Shown one piece after another: positions 1 through 6,529 of a DNA stretch of 64,000 bases. The stretch is from positions 124,001-188,000 of the forward strand of contig NZ_JAFCJJ010000006.1 in assembly GCF_018131015.1 (NCBI RefSeq). The letters are read 5' to 3'. A model generated the notes under the pieces. That model made no database searches and was not told where the DNA came from. It saw only the letters and a list, made by a program, of their open reading frames with translations. Position numbers and translations under genes: made by a program. This stretch comes from Bradyrhizobium diazoefficiens (GTDB lineage Bacteria; Pseudomonadota; Alphaproteobacteria; Rhizobiales; Xanthobacteraceae). Numbering within the stretch: position 1 is the stretch's first letter; every line of letters starts with the position of its first letter.

Positions 1-15
1 GGCTTGAACCTTTCC

Positions 16-169
16 GGCGCTGAAAGGACCCATCAGGACTGGGGATTTCAGCGCCCAGTCACATGGCAGCGCCGCGCTGACGAACATATTCCGTCACCGC
101 GGCGCTGTTGCTTTTTGGATTTTCAACCTTAAGTTAGAGTCACCGCCGACGGCCAGGCGCTGAAATCCC
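16..169 (+). other. candidate structured RNA or inverted-repeat element, function unknown
   Basis: The segment GGCGCTGAAA (16-25) recurs at 156-165. Both copies can pair with TTTCAGCGCC (46-55), and for the distal copy the match extends to 14 bp (42-55 with 156-169). A third hairpin, GACTGGG (37-43) with CCCAGTC (54-60), competes for the same bases. The distal copy sits in the loop of a 9-bp stem, about 145-153 with 173-181. A strong terminator hairpin lies between the copies. No tmRNA, 6S, SRP or RNase P signature was recognised. It could be a regulatory RNA or only a palindromic repeat. Confidence 0.3.
67..116 (+). terminator. strong rho-independent terminator
   Basis: A stem starting CAGCGCCGCG pairs with CGCGGCGCTG and continues as TGACG/CGTCA across one C-C mismatch (67-107). 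TTGCTTTTT follows at once. This looks like the end of a transcript entering from the left edge. Confidence 0.75.
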
Positions 170-186
170 AACGCTGTCGGCAAGAG

Positions 187-217
187 AGCCCCGTGCGCAA
201 GCGCGGGGTTTTTCTTT
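187..217 (+). terminator. rho-independent terminator
   Basis: CCCCG (189-193) pairs with CGGGG (204-208) through a GC-rich stem, followed by TTTTTCTTT. It is the second terminator in tandem after the one at 67-116. Confidence 0.65.
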
Positions 218-382
218 CGGAGCAGGATCCGGAAAAGCGCGCAGCGGTTTTCCCTCGCGACAAACGCGGAACGCGTTTGCGCGGAGATCAGCGCGCGCGA
301 TCACGTACTCGAACGAGGTGAACCTTTCTCGCCCTCGCGCGTCCTATCGATGAAGCTTTCCCCAGGCTTCGCCCCCCAAGAA

Positions 383-410
383 GGCCCCGCTTCCCCCAGG
401 CGGGGCTTTC
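383..410 (+). terminator. possible terminator hairpin
   Basis: GCCCCGC and GCGGGGC flank a short loop and are followed by TTTC. The T tract is weak. It may serve plus-strand transcripts that escape the two upstream terminators. Confidence 0.4.
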
Positions 411-421
411 GTCATTTGCGC

Positions 422-469
422 AAAAGCATCGGCGGCCTGCGCCGCCGCTTGGAAGCGGCGCAGGCGGCG
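422..469 (-). terminator. possible terminator of the HU gene
   Basis: GCCTGCGCCGC (435-445) pairs with GCGGCGCAGGC (455-465). It lies just after the HU stop codon on the minus strand, and in that direction the hairpin is followed by GATGCTTTTG. The T run is short. Confidence 0.45.
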
Positions 470-480
470 CGACGGTCCGA

Positions 481-777
481 TCAGACGGCGTCCTTGGCCA
501 CCTTCAGCGGCGAGGCCTTGACCGACTTGCTCGCGGGCTTGGCCGCGAACTGCATCGGCTCCTTGGTGAAGGGATTGACGCCCATGCGGGCTTCGGTCGC
601 GGGCTTGTTCACCACCGACATCTTCACGAAGCCGGGGATGACGAACTCGCCGGACTCGTTGAGCTCCTTGTAGCCGACGGTGGCCATGTACTCGATGACC
701 GACTTCACGTCGTTCTTGGCAAGCTGCGTGCCGTCCGCGATCGCATCGATCAATTGGGTCTTGGTCATCTTCGCCAT
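481..777 (-). CDS. HU family DNA-binding protein
   Basis: This is a 98-residue histone-like protein that would bend and compact DNA as a dimer. The N-terminal helices (MTKTQLIDAIADGTQLAKNDVK), the GEFVIPGFVKM strand and the arm around residues 60-75 with RMGVNPFTKE follow the HU/IHF fold. The C-terminal tail is Lys/Ala-rich. The usual GRNP of the arm tip reads MGVNP here, so it is a divergent HU rather than a canonical HupB. The start ATG follows AGAAGGAT at good spacing. It is monocistronic on the minus strand, with a likely hairpin terminator behind it. Confidence 0.9.
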   Translation of the reverse strand: MAKMTKTQLIDAIADGTQLAKNDVKSVIEYMATVGYKELNESGEFVIPGFVKMSVVNKPATEARMGVNPFTKEPMQFAAKPASKSVKASPLKVAKDAV

Positions 778-1161
778 GTCTTCAAATCCTTCTGAATTGG
801 TTGCGCGCGGGCCACGGCGTGGCTCTGGCTGCGACGCGGGTCAAAACCACACAGCGCGCGTCGGTTCATGCCGATGGTCATGAAGCGACCGGGCTTAGAA
901 CCCATCGCCGCCCAAAACGCAAGCAGCAGTTCTACGTGAGTTCCGTATTGTTTCGGGTGCGGGCGCGTTTCCTGAAGCAGTCTCGCATCGGCACCGAGAA
1001 GCCGGGCCTCGTTCGGGACGGCAGCTACATCTCGGTGTGCGACGCTGGCGTGCTGGAGATCGCGCGGTTTCCCCTCGCCTCACCGCTGGTGCATTAGCGC
1101 CGCCGCTCCGTCACGATCCCCTCGCCGGCTCCTGCGGGGGCCGGCGCCGGCGGATTTGACA
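778..1161. other. intergenic region with no supported gene
   Basis: This stretch of about 380 bases lies between the divergent HU gene and the next plus-strand gene. It must hold the HU promoter, but no confident -35/-10 pair, operator or RNA gene was seen. The open frames here are short and lack ribosome-binding sites. Confidence 0.5.
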
Positions 1162-1902
1162 ATGCGGCCGCGGACGCGCGACATTTTCGCACATTTCAAA
1201 TCGATTGCGACGATCCGGGATGTTGGCATGGGGTTTGGCGACGAAGGCTCGTTCAGTATCAACTATCGAAATGATGGCGACGACGACATCAAGGACATGG
1301 AGTTTGCCAGTCTCGAGGATGCCATGTCGAAGGCCAGGCGCCTCGTGTCCGAAGACGAATACGACACCGTCAGCGTCTGGGAATATGGCAGCTACTTCGT
1401 CGGGACGAGCGAGAGGGAAGGCTACGTCCTCATCTGGCACCATCCAGAAACGGACGAAGACCTGCAGGGCATAAGAGGACGCGGCGCCCGGATCACCGAC
1501 AAGGGCAGGATCGTGCCGGTCGACTATACGCCGGTGCGGGCGCCCGAGGACGAGGACGTCGAGACCGCGCAGGAAGAGGACGACGAGGAAGAGGACGAGG
1601 AAGAGAGCGACTACGCCAGCGTTCAGTGCGAGCAATGCGGCAAACGCGTTCCGATAAGCCAGGCCAAGGAATATAGCGGCGAGGACAGGGCCGGACGTTC
1701 CTCAGGATCGTCCCGCGGCGGAAGCTCCTCGCCCCGCCGCCAGGGTCAGCGCCGGACCCCTTATCTGCGGAAGTCGGATTGGCTCTGCGAGGAATGCTAC
1801 AGCGCGGCCAGGACCGACGACCGGATGTGGTTCGTCCTGAAATGGGGATTTTACATCGCCGTGGGCGCAGTCATCCTCTATCTGGGATTGCGCTACGGAT
1901 GA
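1162..1902 (+). CDS. unknown acidic protein with split Cys-x2-Cys pairs and a C-terminal membrane anchor
   Basis: I do not recognise a family. The 246-residue product has an N-terminal globular part and a run of Asp/Glu near residues 126-150. A Cys-x2-Cys pair (about 156 and 159) is separated from a second pair (about 209 and 212) by a Ser/Gly/Arg-rich linker, and one membrane helix occupies roughly residues 226-244. The two pairs could together bind one zinc ion, with the body in the cytoplasm and a tail anchor. TTG at 1156 and ATG at 1228 are other possible starts. It stands alone on the plus strand. Confidence 0.6.
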   Translation: MRPRTRDIFAHFKSIATIRDVGMGFGDEGSFSINYRNDGDDDIKDMEFASLEDAMSKARRLVSEDEYDTVSVWEYGSYFVGTSEREGYVLIWHHPETDEDLQGIRGRGARITDKGRIVPVDYTPVRAPEDEDVETAQEEDDEEEDEEESDYASVQCEQCGKRVPISQAKEYSGEDRAGRSSGSSRGGSSSPRRQGQRRTPYLRKSDWLCEECYSAARTDDRMWFVLKWGFYIAVGAVILYLGLRYG

Positions 1903-2065
1903 GGAAGGCGGGCGCCGCCTTGTTGGAGCAGCGGAGACGCCGGGCGCCTGTTCGGCAGCCGAGTCACCTCCTCGTGAAACTTGTGGTTCGTCACGCGTTG
2001 TTGAGACTTCGGTAACCAAACGCCTCCAGTCTCCCGCCGTATCGTTGCGTTGGAGTACCCCAAAA

Positions 2066-2368
2066 ATGCTGGATTTTGACGAGCTGCGTGAACTCGCGGC
2101 TGATGTTCGCGTTTTCGTCGACGTTGCCGAGGACAAGGCTGCCGCGCTCAGAGCCGTCATCGCGGCCTATGATGTCGTGCTGGCGATTTTTCCGTCCGGC
2201 GAAGGCATGGGCCTGCACGTCATCAAGGGCAGCGAAATCCTCGACAGGATCGCAAAATCACAGACGCACGCGAGCTGCAGCCACACGGCGATCGCGGTTC
2301 CTGATCTCGAGCATGCAGAAGTGCTCAAGCACCTCACGGCGCCCGCCAAGCAGCGGATGGCAGCCTAG
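2066..2368 (+). CDS. hypothetical small protein
   Basis: This 100-residue soluble protein is not recognised. The sequence is mixed helix and strand with a regular run of hydrophobics (VRVFVDVAEDKAAALRAVIA) and no signal peptide or membrane helix. ATG 2066 is preceded by GGAG about ten bases upstream, so it is preferred over a longer frame that would begin with TTG at 2045. Coding bias at third positions supports a real gene. A palindromic intergenic repeat begins 12 bases after the stop codon. Confidence 0.6.
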   Translation: MLDFDELRELAADVRVFVDVAEDKAAALRAVIAAYDVVLAIFPSGEGMGLHVIKGSEILDRIAKSQTHASCSHTAIAVPDLEHAEVLKHLTAPAKQRMAA

Positions 2369-2380
2369 CTCCAGACAGCG

Positions 2381-2514
2381 GTGTCCCGGACGCGCTGCGG
2401 CACGCAGTGACGCTGCGCAGAGCCGGGATCCAGCAAGCCGCACTGCGCGGCCGACAGATGGGCCCCGGCTCTGCAGCGCACCGCGGAAGACGCGCTGCGC
2501 TGCGTCCGGGGCAC
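2381..2514. repeat. dispersed intergenic repeat, copy 1 (GTGTCCCGGACGCG family)
   Basis: It begins GTGTCCCGGACGCG and ends CTGCGTCCGGGGCAC, so its outer ends form an inverted repeat. A central GGGCCCCGGCTCTGCAGCG block is shared almost base for base with 51329-51466. It has no coding capacity and lies between genes. Confidence 0.7.
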
Positions 2515-2606
2515 GGCCCGCACCTTGCCTCGGCCGCAGGACGAGCTAGCATCCCCTGCAACCACAGGGCGTCCGCTCCACGGGCGCCGATCAAGGGGAG
2601 GTCCTC

Positions 2607-3074
2607 ATGGCTACAAGCCGCGCCTGGCGCTGCCTGCTGCTGCCGCTCGCCTTCGCCGCCACGCTGAGCGTCGGCTCCGCCGCCGAGCTCAATCCCGCTG
2701 CGGTCGTCTACAAATTGCCGGACCAGATTCCCTGGGGCCCGGTCGACGCCCGGGGCGCGCAGTCGGCCGTTGTGGTCGGCGATCCCACAAAACCCGGCTT
2801 CTACATGGTCTACAACAAGTGGACCAAGGGCAATCACTTCAGCCGCCCGCACTTCCATCCCAACGACCGCTACATCGTGGTGCTGCAGGGCACCTGGTGG
2901 GTCGGCTCGGGCCCCAAATTCGATCCCGAAGGCGGCACCGTGCCGATGCCCGCCGGCAGCTTCGTCACCCATTACGGCAAGCAGGTGCACTGGGACGGCG
3001 CCAGGGACGAGGACGCCGTGCTGCTGATAATGGGCGAAGGCCCGGCGACCGCGACGGCGGCGGAGGAGAAGTAA
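2607..3074 (+). CDS. secreted cupin-domain protein
   Basis: The 155-residue product has an N-terminal signal peptide (LLLPLAFAATLSVGSAA, cleavage near residue 26), so it should act in the periplasm. The rest resembles a single cupin barrel. HFSRPHFHPNDRYIVVLQG matches the first cupin motif with its His ligands, and GSFVTHYGKQVHWDG the second. A bound metal is likely, but the substrate is unknown. ATG 2607 follows AGGGGAGG at good spacing. The next plus-strand gene starts about 30 bases downstream, though it looks compositionally different. Confidence 0.8.
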   Translation: MATSRAWRCLLLPLAFAATLSVGSAAELNPAAVVYKLPDQIPWGPVDARGAQSAVVVGDPTKPGFYMVYNKWTKGNHFSRPHFHPNDRYIVVLQGTWWVGSGPKFDPEGGTVPMPAGSFVTHYGKQVHWDGARDEDAVLLIMGEGPATATAAEEK

Positions 3075-3106
3075 TCCCCCAGACAATCCGCGTCGATCGA
3101 AAATGG

Positions 3107-3784
3107 ATGAGGCACAACGTGGCTGAAGATCCCCTGAAGGAAGCTGCCAAAGTCATCCCTAGCGTCTACTACGACTTGATAGCACGCGTCGCAGCCGGCG
3201 CTGCAGTCATAGCCGCGGCCTCCTGGATTGGTAGCCTCACCATCAAATCCCCCGGCGAGCATTTGGTATTGCTTGCTCTTGGCGCTTATATCTGCGGCAT
3301 GTTGCTTACACCCTTCGGAGCCTTGTCAGGTTACGGGGCGAGATGGCTCGTTCGGGAGATCCTTAAATGGCTCCCGAGCGAGGAAACCTTGAAAAATTTC
3401 TCACAGGGTCACTTGGCGAGACGACTCGTCGGGAAGCTTCTTAAATGGCTCCCGAAAGATGGAGACTTGGAAATACTATCCGAGAGTGAGCTGGCAAAAG
3501 GACCGAACGACGAGATTTCTGCCAACAATGCAGAGGCCGGCGCAACAATTGCAAAGATGCAGGCTGAGGCTGCCTTGTGTCACAACATGCTCGTGGGAGT
3601 CCTTGTGTTGCCCCTGTTTGCTTGTCCGGTGAAGCACTGGGACTACTGGCGCGTTGCGGTGATTGTACTTGTCATCGCGGCCCTCTACAGGACCGCCGCC
3701 TACCTGGTCCGCCAAAAGCAATTGTATGTCTTGCTAAATTCTCAAAGTGGGCCAGTGCGCGCCGCGGCTTCGGGCCACGCGTGA
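3107..3784 (+). CDS. hypothetical multi-pass membrane protein
   Basis: The 225-residue protein has about four hydrophobic segments: two near residues 20-75 and two near residues 165-210. Between them is a cytoplasmic-looking stretch with two similar units (ILKWLPSEE and LLKWLPKDG), suggesting a small internal duplication. No family was recognised. GTG at 3119, preceded by GGATGAGG, is a good alternative start. The sequence is visibly less GC-rich than its neighbours and its codon use is less biased, which may point to transfer. Confidence 0.6.
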   Translation: MRHNVAEDPLKEAAKVIPSVYYDLIARVAAGAAVIAAASWIGSLTIKSPGEHLVLLALGAYICGMLLTPFGALSGYGARWLVREILKWLPSEETLKNFSQGHLARRLVGKLLKWLPKDGDLEILSESELAKGPNDEISANNAEAGATIAKMQAEAALCHNMLVGVLVLPLFACPVKHWDYWRVAVIVLVIAALYRTAAYLVRQKQLYVLLNSQSGPVRAAASGHA

Positions 3785-3793
3785 TGCGACACA

Positions 3794-4057
3794 TTAAGCG
3801 TCCCTGGTTGCGAAGTGGCATCCGATCGCCACCAAGGCCAGGGTGAAGTTCACGCCGAGCAGGATTCGCAAAGCCCGTCCCATGCCCTCGCTGACATAGC
3901 GGACGTCGTGCCGTTGCACGTAACGTTGGGGATGGGCGGCATCGGGCTCATGAGGCGAGATCGTTGTCAGCACGAGCCAGGCAAGGGTGCCGCACAGCGC
4001 CACGACCCTTGCGATCTTTCCGAGCCTTTGAAGCCAAAGCTTCATTGCCCCCGTCAT
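3794..4057 (-). CDS. small membrane protein, unknown
   Basis: This 87-residue protein has two predicted membrane segments (IARVVALCGTLAWLVLTTI and ALRILLGVNFTLALVAIG). They are joined by a polar loop rich in His and Arg. It overlaps the stop of the upstream gene by four bases (ATGA), which suggests translational coupling, and it is the last gene of a run of small membrane proteins on the minus strand. No family was recognised. An internal ATG at 4045 would give a product four residues shorter. Confidence 0.55.
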   Translation of the reverse strand: MTGAMKLWLQRLGKIARVVALCGTLAWLVLTTISPHEPDAAHPQRYVQRHDVRYVSEGMGRALRILLGVNFTLALVAIGCHFATRDA

Positions 4058-4341
4058 GGCCCGGATGTCCGCGGCGCATTTGCCCGGACAAGCGCGCCGA
4101 GAACACTGAGAATGACGAAGGCACCCAGACCGTAAACGAGCGCATTCACGAGCCTTGAGATAGCGATCCCTGCGAAAGTGGAGCCTCCGGTCGCTCCCCA
4201 GAACAAGTACGCGGCGCTGATTCCGGGCCACTCCAGTCCGAGAAAAGCAAAGTCGGTCAGCGGCTCCAGGACGAGGAGCGTCAAGGAGACGAGCGCCCCG
4301 ATGGCCAATGCGATGAAGAGGTTCGTCTTTACGGAGAGCAT
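4054..4341 (-). CDS. small membrane protein, unknown
   Basis: The 95-residue product is almost entirely hydrophobic, with three likely membrane helices (near residues 5-27, 32-52 and 60-85). It starts 11 bases after the stop of the preceding gene and overlaps the next start by four bases, so the three genes are probably translated together. No catalytic residues or known motif were found. A longer frame upstream reads through Arg/Cys-rich sequence typical of a shadow, so the internal ATG at 4341 was chosen. Confidence 0.55.
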   Translation of the reverse strand: MLSVKTNLFIALAIGALVSLTLLVLEPLTDFAFLGLEWPGISAAYLFWGATGGSTFAGIAISRLVNALVYGLGAFVILSVLGALVRANAPRTSGP

Positions 4342-4352
4342 CAAAATCCCGA

Positions 4353-4553
4353 TCAAAATCCCAACAGCCCGATGACGATCGGAATGAGGAAATAGGCAGC
4401 GACCCCGAGCAGGCCCCCTACGACAAGGCGGGCAGCGCGGCCATGAATCCCCGTATCGAGCCACCCGCACACAGCAACGAAAACCTGTCTCAGCCAGTTG
4501 CCGATGAGGCTTCCGACGAAATCAAACAGCAACTCTGCAAGGAAGGCAGCCAT
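4353..4553 (-). CDS. small membrane protein, unknown
   Basis: The 66-residue protein has an amphipathic N-terminal stretch (FLAELLFDFVGSLIGNWLRQVF) and a C-terminal hydrophobic helix ending LIPIVIGLLGF. It could be a membrane-associated small subunit of whatever the neighbouring small proteins form. The upstream ribosome-binding site is weak. It is followed after 11 bases by another small membrane protein, which supports co-expression. No family was recognised. Confidence 0.5.
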   Translation of the reverse strand: MAAFLAELLFDFVGSLIGNWLRQVFVAVCGWLDTGIHGRAARLVVGGLLGVAAYFLIPIVIGLLGF

Positions 4554-4613
4554 GGCGTTTAGTCGCCCCCGCCGCTGGCGGGTTCAACTAGCGGGGCATT
4601 GTCCCGGCGCTGC

Positions 4614-4937
4614 CTAAAGTGGTGCAGTGACCAATTTGGCGGTGCGCTCAAACCCTCTCAGCAGGAGAATGGTGAGACCGACTGCTCCGAGACCGACGAA
4701 GCTGTCGTAGGCGATCCCCAGCCGGTACCCCGCCACGATGTACCAGACTTCCTTCACGGCAAGGAAGATCATCCCCGCGATGCCCATCGCCACGCCGAAG
4801 CGATAGAGCGCGAGCAGTGTTATTTTCCAGAGGTCCGTCGCGGTGAACATGGCAGCCAGCAGCGCCGGCCGCTGCAGCAGCGCCCAGAAGTAGTGAGCCG
4901 TGCAGACCACGGCAAAGATGGCGATCGCTGCATCCAT
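4614..4937 (-). CDS. small membrane protein, unknown
   Basis: The 107-residue product has about three membrane segments (AAIAIFAVVCTAHYFWALL, a central YRFGVAMGIAGMIFLAV and GLGAVGLTILLLRGF). It lies 66 bases after the stop of the NAD(P)-binding gene and before three smaller membrane-protein genes. An upstream frame could extend the start to TTG 5003. ATG 4937 is preferred because the added sequence is not protein-like, although neither start has a good ribosome-binding site. Confidence 0.55.
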   Translation of the reverse strand: MDAAIAIFAVVCTAHYFWALLQRPALLAAMFTATDLWKITLLALYRFGVAMGIAGMIFLAVKEVWYIVAGYRLGIAYDSFVGLGAVGLTILLLRGFERTAKLVTAPL

Positions 4938-5003
4938 GGGCGTTTGTCGGGCCCCGCACCCGGACGGTTCACTCGGCAAATGCATCGCAGCGGTGCACGC
5001 CAA

Positions 5004-5660
5004 TTACCGCAGCAGCGCCGCCATCTCCTTCCAGTGATAGATGCGCACCTTCTCGTCCTGCCGCCGCGCGGCAGACGCGATGGCGCGCGCGATGTCGCCG
5101 CCGGTGAGGCCGCGGTAGCGATCGGCCGGCCCCACCAGCAGTGGATTCAATAGGCCCCAGATCGCGACGAAGTATTTTTCGCGCGGCCGGTCCTCGCCGC
5201 GCTCACCGAGGATCATCGAGGGGCGGAAGATGTGCGTGTGCTCGAAACCCAGCGCGAGAATGTCGCGCTCCACCTCCCCCTTGGTTTTGAGATAAAACAC
5301 GCCGGAGCCGGCATTGGCGCCCACGGCCGTGACCAGAAACACCGACCGCGCGCCGTTCGCTTTCGCGATTGAAGCCGCCTGCACCGGATAATCGTGATCG
5401 ACCTTGTAGTATTCCGCCTCATCCGGCGTGTGCTTGCGCGTCGTGCCGAGCGCAATGAAGACCTCGTCCGCGACCAGCTTTGGCGCCAGCGCAGGCAGCG
5501 AGGCGAGATCGCCGATCAGCACCGTCAGATTCGGGTCGCTGAGCGTCAGGGGCTTGCGGACGACCGCGATGACCTCGGAATAGTCGGGACTGTCCAGCAG
5601 CAGCCGCAGCAGCTGCGAGCCGATGAAACCGGAGGCACCGAACAGGATGGCTTTTTTCAT
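5004..5660 (-). CDS. NAD(P)H-binding atypical short-chain dehydrogenase (NmrA/HTATIP2-like)
   Basis: The 218-residue protein begins with the Rossmann nucleotide-binding signature GASGFIGSQLL at residues 8-18 and has VDHDYPVQAASIAKANG and FRPSMILGER segments typical of the atypical SDR family. It lacks the canonical YxxxK pair in its usual place; YLKTKGEVE near residue 122 could supply Tyr and Lys. The substrate cannot be told. It is the first gene of a minus-strand run that continues into small membrane proteins. The start ATG is well placed and no longer start is plausible. Confidence 0.8.
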   Translation of the reverse strand: MKKAILFGASGFIGSQLLRLLLDSPDYSEVIAVVRKPLTLSDPNLTVLIGDLASLPALAPKLVADEVFIALGTTRKHTPDEAEYYKVDHDYPVQAASIAKANGARSVFLVTAVGANAGSGVFYLKTKGEVERDILALGFEHTHIFRPSMILGERGEDRPREKYFVAIWGLLNPLLVGPADRYRGLTGGDIARAIASAARRQDEKVRIYHWKEMAALLR

Positions 5661-5788
5661 GGAGGGCTCGCTGTGTGCAGGGATCTCATCTTGACCGCGA
5701 AGCCCCGCGAGGTCAATTTGGTGCGCTGTTACGGTGATTTCGTAATCTCGTTTTTTGCACCAACCTATCGATTTCCGGGGACGATCAT

Positions 5789-6403
5789 ATGAAGTTCATG
5801 CCTTACGTGGCGGCTTGCCTGCCGCTCGCGCTCTGCACCGCCGCTCACGCGCAGCCCGCGGCAAGCTGCGCCGGCAAATTCGTCGGCACCTGGGTTCACC
5901 ATGGCATCGGCGGCCAGACCAACACCTCAAATCTGCACGCGGACGGGCGGGCCCTCTGCAGCGACAACACCAATTGCGTCCAGGGCACCTGGACCTGTGC
6001 CGGCAACGTGCTGACCTACGACAACGGGATGTACAAGACCGACTACACGCTGCAGGGCAACGGCACCATGACCGCGCGCGGCGGCATCGTGGTGACGCGT
6101 GTCGGCGCGGCCCCGAAGCAGGCACGCGAGCCCGCCGGATCGAACAGCACGGGTGCCTGCGGCGGCCTTCTGACGCAGGAAAAGCAGGACAACGGCGCCA
6201 GGAGCGGCAACGTTCGCGAGCGTTCCTACGTGGTTTGTCAGAAGTTCGAGAACAAGTGCGGCTACCCCGTGTCCTTTGCCGTGAAGAGCAACAAGGTCAG
6301 GATAAAACTGTCCGCCACCGTCCAGCCGGGCAAGATGGAGAAGATCTGCGCCACGTCCGAGGACGAGACGCTGCAATATCTCGGCTGGAAGCAGACTCTC
6401 TAA
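5789..6403 (+). CDS. secreted protein of unknown function
   Basis: The 204-residue product has a signal peptide ending near AHAQPAA (residues 20-25), so it should be exported. The mature part starts with a lipocalin-like stretch (CAGKFVGTWVHHG, then TCAGNVLTYDNG), contains several cysteines that could pair in the periplasm, and ends with a second Cys-containing domain after a Gly/Ser linker near residue 118. Two domains are therefore likely. ATG 5789 follows GGGGACG. A palindromic repeat begins six bases after the stop codon. Confidence 0.65.
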   Translation: MKFMPYVAACLPLALCTAAHAQPAASCAGKFVGTWVHHGIGGQTNTSNLHADGRALCSDNTNCVQGTWTCAGNVLTYDNGMYKTDYTLQGNGTMTARGGIVVTRVGAAPKQAREPAGSNSTGACGGLLTQEKQDNGARSGNVRERSYVVCQKFENKCGYPVSFAVKSNKVRIKLSATVQPGKMEKICATSEDETLQYLGWKQTL

Positions 6404-6408
6404 TCGAG

Positions 6409-6490
6409 CCGTAGGATGGGTAGAGCGAAGCGAAACCCATCGATTGACGTTGGGTGATGGGTTTCGCGAAGAGCTCAACCCATCCTACGG
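6409..6490. repeat. palindromic intergenic repeat, copy 1 (CCGTAGGATGGGT family)
   Basis: Two arms, beginning GTAGGATGGGT and ending ACCCATCCTAC, form an imperfect palindrome. They enclose AAACCCATC and GATGGGTTT sub-arms. The same element recurs at 9052-9136 in the same orientation. It resembles REP/MITE-like elements and encodes nothing. Confidence 0.8.
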
Positions 6491-6529
6491 GCTGAACCAT
6501 GCAGACCCGTCGCCGGCTCACCTCTTGAA

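Noticed and set aside
1..220. Considered tmRNA, 6S or SRP RNA at the left edge
   Set aside because: No tag-encoding frame, tRNA-like end or SRP conserved loops were found; only unusual pairing and terminators remain.
801..1097. Possible small ORF in the gap after the HU gene
   Set aside because: No ribosome-binding site, composition unlike protein, and overlap with an equally weak minus-strand frame.
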